Assembly: GCA_016742255.1 (NCBI GenBank)
Contig: JACVCB010000053.1
Span: 1-8,978 of the forward strand
Length of the DNA: 8,978 nucleotides
Source: Leptospira sp.
GTDB taxonomy: Bacteria; Spirochaetota; Leptospiria; Leptospirales; Leptospiraceae
Direction: 5' to 3'
Part shown: piece by piece, positions 1-6,505 of the stretch
Position numbering within the stretch: the stretch's first letter is position 1
How the letters are laid out: every line of letters begins with the position of its first letter
Notes under the pieces: model-generated
The model's input: only the letters and a program-made list of their open reading frames with translations
Databases searched by the model: none
What the model was told of the DNA's origin: nothing
Translations under genes and position numbers: made by a program

Positions 1-204
1 CAAGTACGTACTCTCCATACCATTGAACGAGGCCAAGAAGTGGAACTTGTCTACACGATTGGAAATCTATTATTAAAAATCAAAACAAGAGCTCTTGCTT
101 CTGGCAATAAGGGGGAAGAAATTCCACTCCTCAATTTGGCTTCCCAAAAGACCATTCGAGCTCGTGTACAAAACGAAGGTGTATGCCTTTTGGAAGAGAG
201 ATAA
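1..204 (+). CDS. flgA: FlgA, flagellar basal-body P-ring formation chaperone (3' end only)
   Basis: Reading frame 1 is open from the first base to a TAA at 202-204 and gives the last 67 residues of a protein; the start lies outside the window. The fragment fits the C-terminal SAF-like domain of FlgA: a G-Q-E-V-E-L-V-Y strand, then a hydrophobic N-L-L-L-K-I strand, A-L-A-S-G-N-K-G-E-E-I, and a closing N-L-A-S-Q-K-T-I-R-A-R-V segment before the terminal strand. In the family, FlgA is a periplasmic chaperone that helps FlgI assemble into the P ring around the rod. The next gene begins 3 nt after the stop and flgI follows two genes on, so the context agrees. The family call is by motif and position; the signal peptide and N-terminal half cannot be inspected. 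Confidence 0.85.
   Translation, partial: QVRTLHTIERGQEVELVYTIGNLLLKIKTRALASGNKGEEIPLLNLASQKTIRARVQNEGVCLLEER
192..200 (+). promoter_or_regulatory. Ribosome binding site for flgH, inside the end of flgA
   Basis: The purine-rich GGAAGAGAG lies 7 nt before the ATG at 208 and inside the last codons of flgA. It supports 208 as the flgH start over the in-frame ATG at 238, which would begin inside the hydrophobic leader. It also implies co-translation with flgA. Confidence 0.55.
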
Positions 205-207
205 GAG

Positions 208-924
208 ATGTTCTTTTTAAAATCCAAATCAAGCTGTATGATTGTTTTTTTCTGTGGGATGATCACTTATTTTGGTGAGTTCCGAGTTTTGTTTTCTTCC
301 TTCACATTGTCACCTACCTTATCTGCAGAATCCTTATGGAAGGACAAAGACCCGTATTCCTATCCTAAAACCATCCAACCAGGGACTGTTGTGAAAGTGG
401 TTTTGAAAAATGGACTTCGAGTGGAATATGAATCCGAATACAAAGCAACCTTTGACAATGATATCAAAACCGTTCCTGATAAAAAATTAGTCCCAGACCT
501 ACCCAATTATACTGCAAACTCTACCTATATGCGATCCAAAGTGGGAAAATCCAAATCCCAGGGGAAAGTAGTGGGTGTGATGGCAGTTCTTGTGACTGGA
601 ATTGATCCAGGTACTGGCAATTTAGAATTAGAAGGCAGTCGTGTGTTTAATCTTTCGGAAGAAAGAATTAACTTACGTTTATCGGGAACAATTTCACCAG
701 AAGACCTAGATAAAAATCGTTTCATTGCGAGTGACCTCATCGCCAATTTACGAGTAGAATACCAAGGCACTCTGAATCCCAAAGAACTAAATGATCCCAA
801 TATCCAAATGAAACGGATTACAAATCCTGATGGATCTGTGACAGAAAAAGCAGAACTTTCAGACAAAGAAAAACAGGAAATCATCTTAAAAAACATTAAA
901 CGACTCTTAGGTGAAAGTGAGTAA
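208..924 (+). CDS. flgH: FlgH, flagellar L-ring type protein, apparently without a lipobox
   Basis: 238 residues, close to the usual FlgH length. FlgH forms the L ring around the flagellar rod in the outer membrane of externally flagellated bacteria. Visible family features are S-L-W at 42-44 just after the leader, a P-G-T-V-V-K-V-V strand at 58-65, and the conserved core at about 119-187 (VVGVMAVLVTGID, NLELEGSRVFNLSEE, then RLSGTISPEDLDKNR and SDLIANLRVEYQG). The N-terminal 40 residues are hydrophobic and end in a plausible signal-peptidase I site (TLSA|ES). Cysteines occur only at 10 and 16, in contexts (KSSC, VFFC) that do not make a good lipobox, although most FlgH proteins are lipoproteins. 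After the core, the usual short glycine-rich end is replaced by a charged tail of about 50 residues. The gene sits 3 nt after flgA and 6 nt before flgI. Identity is secure; OM anchoring is doubtful. Confidence 0.9.
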   Translation: MFFLKSKSSCMIVFFCGMITYFGEFRVLFSSFTLSPTLSAESLWKDKDPYSYPKTIQPGTVVKVVLKNGLRVEYESEYKATFDNDIKTVPDKKLVPDLPNYTANSTYMRSKVGKSKSQGKVVGVMAVLVTGIDPGTGNLELEGSRVFNLSEERINLRLSGTISPEDLDKNRFIASDLIANLRVEYQGTLNPKELNDPNIQMKRITNPDGSVTEKAELSDKEKQEIILKNIKRLLGESE

Positions 925-930
925 TCCTTT

Positions 931-2106
931 ATGATTCGAAACAACAAACTGAAACAAACTTTCACAGAAATTGACTTTTCCAATAATGCTTCGATTTCGA
1001 AACAGAAATTATTTCAAACAAAGGTTACGTCTTTGTTCATTTATGTATTCTCTTTGATTTGTCTAAACAGTTCCCTTTTTGCTGTGGAAACGAGGCTTAA
1101 GGATTTGGTTCGGATTGATGCGGTTCGGGAAAACCAACTGACTGGATTTGGTCTTGTAGTAGGACTAAATGGAACTGGGGATACTAAAAACCCTTTGACT
1201 GAGGAAGCACTTCAAAACTACCTCGCAGGTCTTGGGGTAAATACCAAAAAGAATTTGCGAGATGCCAAAAATACTGCCTCAGTTCTCATCACTGCGAATG
1301 TCCCTGTGAATTTAAAAGAAGGGGATAAAATTGATGTGGTTGTATCCTCTCTTGGTGATGCCCATTCTCTAGAAGGTGGGGTATTACTCCAATCTCCACT
1401 GAAAGCTGGTAATGGCGAAACGATAGCCGTTGCATCCGGTGTACTCGTGTTTGGTGGTAAGGAAAAAAAGAGAGGTGCTGATAAAAAATCTGGTTCGAAC
1501 ACGGCTCTTGTTCCCTTTGGAGCTATTTTGGAAAAATCCATCCCGAATGCTCCCGTTACCAAATCAGTGAAACTCACATTACTCGAAAAAGATTACACAA
1601 CCATGGGTGCCATTGTGGATACCATCACCGCTGAATTGTCAGTGGTTCCTGAAGTGGTGTCACCAACAGAAATACTTGTTCCTCTACCGATGGCAAAAGA
1701 TACGACTGGTACGAATGGTGAATTAGTGACTGGTGCACCAAAATTAGATCTTACCTTTTTATCCAAATTAGAAAACCTGACTATCAATTCCTCTCCGGTG
1801 GCAAGAGTTGTCATCAATGAACGGACAGGAACGATTGTAATGGGAGCAAACATAGCCATTGATGAAGTGGCCATTTCCCAACAAGGCCTAACCATCCAAA
1901 TTGCAAACAGAGACAAAGCACGGTATTTTTTTCCCATCCAAGACGATGGAAAGGGTGAGTCTGTTTTTGTCCTGAAGGAAACCACCCAGGTTTCGGATGT
2001 GGTGGGTGCCTTAAATAAAGTGGGAGCTTCCACGAAGGATATCATCTCCATTTTGGAAGCCTTAAAAAAACAAGGGGCATTAAAAGCAGAACTTGTGATC
2101 CAGTAA
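931..2106 (+). CDS. flgI: FlgI, flagellar P-ring protein precursor
   Basis: 391 residues with unmistakable FlgI motifs: T-R-L-K-D-L-V-R-I at 54-62, N-Q-L-T-G-F-G-L-V-V-G-L-N-G-T-G-D at 68-84, N-Y-L-A-G-L-G further on, and the C-terminal ISILEALKKQGALKAELVIQ. FlgI polymerises into the periplasmic P ring around the distal rod at the peptidoglycan layer, with help from FlgA. A hydrophobic signal segment spans about residues 33-51, with cleavage likely at F-A|V-E. From the ATG at 931 the protein carries about 32 extra polar residues ahead of that segment, and the ribosome site is weak (AGTGAG near the end of flgH). A TTG at 1033, 12 nt after an AAGG, is a possible alternative start giving a normal-length signal peptide. 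It follows flgH by 6 nt and is surely in the same operon. Confidence 0.95.
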   Translation: MIRNNKLKQTFTEIDFSNNASISKQKLFQTKVTSLFIYVFSLICLNSSLFAVETRLKDLVRIDAVRENQLTGFGLVVGLNGTGDTKNPLTEEALQNYLAGLGVNTKKNLRDAKNTASVLITANVPVNLKEGDKIDVVVSSLGDAHSLEGGVLLQSPLKAGNGETIAVASGVLVFGGKEKKRGADKKSGSNTALVPFGAILEKSIPNAPVTKSVKLTLLEKDYTTMGAIVDTITAELSVVPEVVSPTEILVPLPMAKDTTGTNGELVTGAPKLDLTFLSKLENLTINSSPVARVVINERTGTIVMGANIAIDEVAISQQGLTIQIANRDKARYFFPIQDDGKGESVFVLKETTQVSDVVGALNKVGASTKDIISILEALKKQGALKAELVIQ

Positions 2107-2143
2107 TTGGAAATTCTGCCGATACTTTTAGTAGACATAATAT

Positions 2144-2629
2144 ATGGACATTCACAAAATCCAAGATTACTCGGGAAGACTCAGCCGATCCAAAGACGAA
2201 ACCATCCTCAATCGGATGAAGTCGTTATCTGACCCCAAAGGGAAAGAAACAAACGGAAACAATAGATCGGAATTTCAAAATTTACTCGAGAACCATGAAG
2301 AACTCATGGGGAAGGTTAGTTCCTCTTCTTTAAAAGTACCACAAAACATCCGTGAGGAGATTACTGCTGATCCTTATCGTAAAAAATTATATGATGCTTC
2401 TGTGGAATTTGAATCTGTATTTGTGAAGATGATGTTAAAGGAAATGAAAAACACCATCCATAAAGAAAAACTCATCGATGGTGGGTATGCAGAAGAGATT
2501 TTTGAAGATATGCTTTATGATGAGTATGCTAAAAATATTTCACAAAACGAATCAATGGGTTTGGCGGAAGAGATCTACAAACAAATGTCTGCGTCTCTTC
2601 CACCTTTGAAATCAAAACCGTATCTTTAA
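2144..2629 (+). CDS. flgJ: FlgJ-like rod-binding protein, single domain
   Basis: 161 residues. The region at about 80-148 matches the FlgJ N-terminal rod-binding domain: KLYDASVEFESVFVKMMLKE, then G-G-Y-A-E-E-I-F-E-D-M-L-Y-D-E-Y-A and S-M-G-L-A-E-E-I-Y-K-Q-M. In enterobacteria FlgJ caps and nucleates the growing rod and has a second, muramidase domain that opens the peptidoglycan. That domain is absent here, as in many alphaproteobacteria and spirochetes, so a separate hydrolase must do the job. The first 75 residues are polar and low in complexity. No signal peptide is visible, which fits export through the flagellar type III apparatus. The gene follows flgI after 37 nt, its ribosome site is weak (GTAGA), and its stop overlaps the convergent gene by 4 nt. 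The symbol rests on domain plus position. Confidence 0.88.
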   Translation: MDIHKIQDYSGRLSRSKDETILNRMKSLSDPKGKETNGNNRSEFQNLLENHEELMGKVSSSSLKVPQNIREEITADPYRKKLYDASVEFESVFVKMMLKEMKNTIHKEKLIDGGYAEEIFEDMLYDEYAKNISQNESMGLAEEIYKQMSASLPPLKSKPYL

Positions 2630-5007
2630 ATCAAATTCGAAAAAGAAGTTTTTCGAAGTTCTTCCTTCCACTTATCTTCCAATTGGGTGAGACTGTCGTT
2701 TAGTTTTGGAGACAAACTTGCCCTTTCTTTTGGTGCACCTAGTTTAAAACTAGATGTTTCTTCATACACTGAAACCAGATTGATTTGATCTTTTAATTTG
2801 ATTGGTGTGATTCGTTTGTCTTCCGTGATTTGGATGAATTGAGCCTCAGTTAATTTGTCCAAAATTTGGTTTAATTCCTTTTCAGGCAAAACAAGTGACT
2901 TTCGTAACTGTGCAAGTTTGATGAGTTCCCCTTGGCTTTGTTGGTGAGAATAGGTAAGTGTTAATACTTGCAGAATTTTATAAAATTCAAAGGAAAGTGT
3001 TCCATCAATATCATCAAATGGATGTTTCGGAAGTAAGTATCGATCAGGGAATTGTAGGGTTGCCGTTACTTCTGCTCCATACAAGATGATAAGAGAAATG
3101 GAATAAATTGCAAGTAAGGTGATGGGGATTGCTGCTAATGCTTTATAGACTAACATTGTTTTTTCGGTAAAAGATGTGAGGTAAATATTGATAAACCCCC
3201 AAAAAAACAAAATGAGAATCAAACCAGTTACAGCTGCACCAATTGATGAGGCTCTGAGAGGAACCTTTGTGTTCGGGATGATATTAAAAATCAGTAAGAA
3301 AAATAACCATAATGCTAACAATGGTAACAAAAATTGGAAAATGGAATAAAGGGAAAAAAATCGTTTTCCACCTTGGTATTTTTTCCAAATGGTTTGGCCA
3401 TTTCCATCTTCTTCTACACGAATGATTTTATTAAATTCACCAACTCCAACGATGCCTAACATTCCTTCATTCGGACTTTCAGCTTCATTTTGGTTTTCGA
3501 TTTCGATTGGTTCTTCAGATGTTAATGAATTGGAAACTATAGAAGAAACTGTTTCCTTCGAACCATTATTTTCTAAATTGGAATCTGATTTTTTCTTAGA
3601 AAGTAATAACATGTCTAAGATCATTCCTGCTTTTCCTTTGTAAGCAACTGCCCAATTTTCACCCTCATCTTCTGAAAGGAGAATGTCTCCTAAGGAAGTT
3701 AAAACAAAGATATCATAGTCTTGTTTTTTAGGAGAAACAAATACCCAAACACGTTCATATGAATATTTTCTATGGCTAAGGTCTGTCCAAGTATAGCCAC
3801 CATCAGTCGTTTTGAAAATGGCACCACTATCTCCTACTAAAAAACCCACATTACGATTGAGAAAGGAGATATCGTTTAGAGGTTTGCTAGAGATTTCTTG
3901 AGGGAAAAAAGTTGTTCCACCATCACTCGTTTTCCATAACCTTCCCTCTCGATCCAAAATGAATCCGTCCTTTTCGGAGAAAAATCGAACTCGGATGGGA
4001 GTGATCGCTTCATCATGGAATCGTTTGATTTCTTTGAATGGTTTTCCTAAATCATATCGTAAGGTTCTTGTATCCTTCGTTAAAATGTAGAGTGTATCGT
4101 AATCAATGGCACCAAAATCGGAAATTGAAATTCCTTTTAATGCGTGTACCTTCCAAGATTTCCCCAAATCATTTGAATATAAAAATGTACCTTCTTCTGA
4201 AATGGTGAATAAGTCATTTCCTACACTTCTAATTCTAAAAAAGTTTTCTTTTCTGATATTGGGTTTTTTGCATGTTCCTGTTTCGACCGTTTCCATATCG
4301 ATACAAAGCATATTTTCAAAGTCAATACTTGCTTCTGGAATGAAGGAAATGGATTTGTTTAACTCCCGCATCACACCAATATTCCCTTTTTCTCCCGCTA
4401 CCCAAATTTCTCCATGTTTTGTTGCAACAATAGACTTTAAATGTGGTGAACGAACAGAATCAGAAATTGTATCTGTAATATTTTTCCCAACAACGAACAG
4501 TAAAGGTCCAAAAGAAATTAGGAAAAAATAAAACACAAATTTATTAATAAAATTTCGATGAAAGTCAATTTTCCAAATGATATGAAATGCTTTTTCTAAC
4601 GAACGTAATACGGCTGTGGCAGAAAAGATAAATACCACAAATCCAACAGCTCCAATTTGTGTTGCTGTGGAGATAATATCCGTGAGTGTTTCTAAATAGG
4701 GTGTGATATCAAATTGAATATTGTTTTGTAATAAGTATGAATTGATTTTATCAACAAGTTCTCCTTGGTTTGTGTGCACCCCGGACGCCACCGTAATGAG
4801 AGCAAGAGCGACAGTTAATGTGGGAATGAGGGTAACAATTGTCGTGTAAGCTAAACTTGAGCCAATGATCAGACAGTCGTCTTTCATAAAACGATGTACC
4901 GATACAAGTAACACTCGTAAACCTAGAATGATTTTTTGTTTGATACTAGGTGTTTCGGGAATGGTTGTCAGACGAACAAGGAGTGGGGTTTTGATGGTAT
5001 CGCTCAT
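2626..5007 (-). CDS. YihY/BrkB-family inner-membrane protein with inserted Ycf48-like beta-propeller and C-terminal winged-helix-like domain
   Basis: 793 residues, more than twice the usual YihY length (about 280-320). The YihY core is split. Residues 30-180 hold TM1 (about 45-76, with S-L-A-Y-T-T-I-V-T-L-I-P typical of the family), TM2 (about 113-135) and TM3 (about 153-174). Residues 550-650 hold TM4 (552-576), TM5 (585-610) and TM6 (617-643, ending in Y-G-A-E-V-T-A). Between them lies a soluble insert with four Asp boxes: S278-N-D-L-G-K-S-W, T360-S-D-G-G-T-T-F, T400-T-D-G-G-Y-T-W and S445-E-D-E-G-E-N-W. The latter three are 40-45 residues apart, as in Ycf48-type propellers. A Ser/Asn/Glu-rich linker follows (470-515). 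Residues 670-750 look like a winged helix, then a charged tail. With the N-terminus inside, the insert is periplasmic and the tail cytoplasmic. It is the last gene of the minus-strand operon. Function unknown; YihY is not a proven RNase or transporter. Confidence 0.85.
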   Translation of the reverse strand: MSDTIKTPLLVRLTTIPETPSIKQKIILGLRVLLVSVHRFMKDDCLIIGSSLAYTTIVTLIPTLTVALALITVASGVHTNQGELVDKINSYLLQNNIQFDITPYLETLTDIISTATQIGAVGFVVFIFSATAVLRSLEKAFHIIWKIDFHRNFINKFVFYFFLISFGPLLFVVGKNITDTISDSVRSPHLKSIVATKHGEIWVAGEKGNIGVMRELNKSISFIPEASIDFENMLCIDMETVETGTCKKPNIRKENFFRIRSVGNDLFTISEEGTFLYSNDLGKSWKVHALKGISISDFGAIDYDTLYILTKDTRTLRYDLGKPFKEIKRFHDEAITPIRVRFFSEKDGFILDREGRLWKTSDGGTTFFPQEISSKPLNDISFLNRNVGFLVGDSGAIFKTTDGGYTWTDLSHRKYSYERVWVFVSPKKQDYDIFVLTSLGDILLSEDEGENWAVAYKGKAGMILDMLLLSKKKSDSNLENNGSKETVSSIVSNSLTSEEPIEIENQNEAESPNEGMLGIVGVGEFNKIIRVEEDGNGQTIWKKYQGGKRFFSLYSIFQFLLPLLALWLFFLLIFNIIPNTKVPLRASSIGAAVTGLILILFFWGFINIYLTSFTEKTMLVYKALAAIPITLLAIYSISLIILYGAEVTATLQFPDRYLLPKHPFDDIDGTLSFEFYKILQVLTLTYSHQQSQGELIKLAQLRKSLVLPEKELNQILDKLTEAQFIQITEDKRITPIKLKDQINLVSVYEETSSFKLGAPKERASLSPKLNDSLTQLEDKWKEELRKTSFSNLI
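2636..2657. terminator. Perfect 9-bp inverted repeat at the convergent gene ends, possible terminator
   Basis: TTCGAAAAA (2636-2644), loop GAAG, TTTTTCGAA (2649-2657) form a perfect 9-bp stem starting 7 nt after the flgJ stop and lying inside the last codons of the minus-strand gene. The stem is AT-rich and no run of T follows on either strand, so it is not a textbook intrinsic terminator. It is the only candidate seen where two transcripts collide. Confidence 0.35.
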
Positions 5008-5013
5008 AAACTG

Positions 5014-5017
5014 TCCT
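5014..5017 (-). promoter_or_regulatory. Ribosome binding site of the YihY-propeller gene, overlapping the previous stop codon
   Basis: On the minus strand AGGA overlaps the TAG stop of the methyltransferase gene (5018-5016) and stands 6 nt before the ATG at 5007. This fixes the start and indicates reinitiation by ribosomes finishing the upstream gene. Confidence 0.6.
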
Positions 5018-5897
5018 ATTTTTTAAATGCATACAAAACATAACTAGAGGTGAGAGGAAATCCATTCCGTTTCATTTTGGATGCAAAATGATAATAGGAA
5101 ATGCGAAACCATTTTAGGTAATCTTTCCATGTCCGGAAGGAACCCCTTACTTTTTTGAGTTTAGCCATTAATGGAAAATCCACACCGAAGTAAGATACGA
5201 AACTTCCAAATCCAAGTTGAGTCAATATTTTTTTTAACAGGGTATCAGAGTAATAAAAGACATGACCTGGCATATAATAATGGTAACTGGAACCTTCTGT
5301 TTTAGCCTGCCAACCTTCAAAATTAGCAGTTTGTAGAAGTAATAACCCACCAGGTTTTAAAATTCTTGTTAATTCTTGGAAAAATAGGATGGGATTTTCA
5401 ATGTGTTCGATCACTTCGACCATCGTGATCACATCAAAACTTTGATTTGGAAAATTTGCCTCATACAGATTGCCATTGAATGTTGGGATTTGAATTTCAT
5501 TCGCATAACTAGCTGCATACGTTGAGATTTCCACTCCTTGGATAGAATATCCTTCTTCCCTTGCCACTTCCAAAAATCCACCAAAGGAAGAACCAATGTC
5601 TAAAAAGTGGCCAGTTGGACGAAACCGTTTGATGTTTTGGATCCTTGCCTTCCATACAAAACGAAAAAAAGGTTTTTGTTCTCGTTCATCGATATAGGTG
5701 TAATCTGCTTTTCCTTGGTAATACTCTTGTGTGTATAATTCTTTTTGGTTGGGTCTTGGTGAAAGTGCTTGGAGTTTGCAAGTTTGACATTCTACGATAG
5801 ATAGGCCTTTGTATTGGCCTTGTGTTTGGTAAAGTGATTTCCAATCACATTCACCTTGGAGAGGGCATTCTTTTCTTAAAGAATCCATCTCATCCAT
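5016..5897 (-). CDS. Class I SAM-dependent methyltransferase with N-terminal Cys (zinc-ribbon-like) motif
   Basis: 293 residues from the ATG at 5897. A longer TTG start at 5927 exists, but the ATG forms a TAATG overlap with the stop of the upstream gene and is preferred. The N-terminus has C11-P-L-Q-G-E-C17 and C37-Q-T-C40, a four-cysteine pattern that may bind zinc, followed by P-R-P-N. The Rossmann methyltransferase fold follows: motif I L-D-I-G-S-S-F-G-G-F at 99-108, the acidic SAM-ribose residue in G-V-E-I-S (E123), M-V-E-V-I-E-H-I-E-N at 159-168 and L-K-P-G-G-L-L-L-L at 180-188. The family (UbiG-like and NDP-sugar C-methyltransferase relatives) transfers methyl groups to small molecules or glycans; the acceptor here is unknown. 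The C-terminus (from about 200) is rich in Tyr, Phe, Lys and Arg and may touch the membrane or substrate. Fourth gene of the five-gene operon. Confidence 0.8.
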   Translation of the reverse strand: MDEMDSLRKECPLQGECDWKSLYQTQGQYKGLSIVECQTCKLQALSPRPNQKELYTQEYYQGKADYTYIDEREQKPFFRFVWKARIQNIKRFRPTGHFLDIGSSFGGFLEVAREEGYSIQGVEISTYAASYANEIQIPTFNGNLYEANFPNQSFDVITMVEVIEHIENPILFFQELTRILKPGGLLLLQTANFEGWQAKTEGSSYHYYMPGHVFYYSDTLLKKILTQLGFGSFVSYFGVDFPLMAKLKKVRGSFRTWKDYLKWFRISYYHFASKMKRNGFPLTSSYVLYAFKK

Positions 5898-6505
5898 TAT
5901 TTTTTCGCAAGGAAAAACCAGTGGCAAATTCGTTCTGTGAGTTTTCCGAGGGGAGTTCTTTCTGTATAACCAATTGAAACTTCGGAAAAGATTGATAAAA
6001 AATCTTTTAGGTCCGAGAGGGAATATGTCTCGGCATATCCACCACTAAGATCAGTTAGGTTGATTGTTCCTTGGCTTAAGCCTAAATGTGTATCTCCTTC
6101 GGCTCGAATGGAACCAAGCAAATACCCGTTTGGTGTTAAAGAATGGTAAAGAGAAGCGAGGAGTTCTTTTGCATCACTTCGGTTGTTATAATGAAATACT
6201 CCCCAACTGACAATCACTGCAAATTCCTCTGGTCCAAATGGTAATGGGAGGTTTGGAGTGTGCAGGAACTCTATGGATGGTTCCGATTTTGTTAGTAAAT
6301 CAATGGTGGTTTTGGCATTATCACATGCCTTTACTTCGTATCCAAAACTTTGTAAAAGGACTGAGTGCCTTCCTGACCCACAACCAAAGTCTAACGCCTT
6401 TCGATTTGGTGGATCAATTTTGGACAGTAGGCGTACAAGATTCTCATCAGGGAAATTTAGTTTTGATTTTGGTCTTTCGTAGTGTTTGTCCCAGACGTTT
6501 TTCAT
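5897..6505 (-). CDS. Small class I SAM-dependent methyltransferase
   Basis: 202 residues. Motif I is A-L-D-F-G-C-G-S-G-R-H-S at 37-48, the acidic SAM-binding residue is D62 in A-C-D-N-A, the segment F-A-V-I-V-S-W-G-V-F-H-Y at 95-106 is the motif IV region, and L-T-P-N-G-Y-L-L-G-S at 123-132 is the motif VI turn. These are classic Methyltransf_11/25-type features, and the length is normal for a minimal enzyme without an extra domain. Its start overlaps the end of the ATP-grasp gene by 4 nt (ATGA), and its stop overlaps the start of the second methyltransferase by one base (TAATG). Close coupling to a second methyltransferase suggests two successive methylations or two sites on one product. The acceptor cannot be told from sequence. 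Confidence 0.82.
   Translation of the reverse strand: MKNVWDKHYERPKSKLNFPDENLVRLLSKIDPPNRKALDFGCGSGRHSVLLQSFGYEVKACDNAKTTIDLLTKSEPSIEFLHTPNLPLPFGPEEFAVIVSWGVFHYNNRSDAKELLASLYHSLTPNGYLLGSIRAEGDTHLGLSQGTINLTDLSGGYAETYSLSDLKDFLSIFSEVSIGYTERTPLGKLTERICHWFFLAKK

Noticed and set aside
525..983. 152-codon minus-strand frame spanning the flgH-flgI junction
   Set aside because: Antisense to the conserved FlgH core, with no plausible ribosome site or domain.
1593..2138. 181-codon open frame on the minus strand inside flgI
   Set aside because: It lies antisense to a gene with clear FlgI motifs throughout, and its translation is rich in Ser/Thr/Phe with no recognisable domain, as expected of a shadow frame.
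5898..5927. Ten-residue N-terminal extension of the second methyltransferase from a TTG at 5927
   Set aside because: The TTG lacks a good ribosome site and would create a 31-nt overlap; the ATG at 5897 makes a TAATG coupling like the other junctions of the operon.
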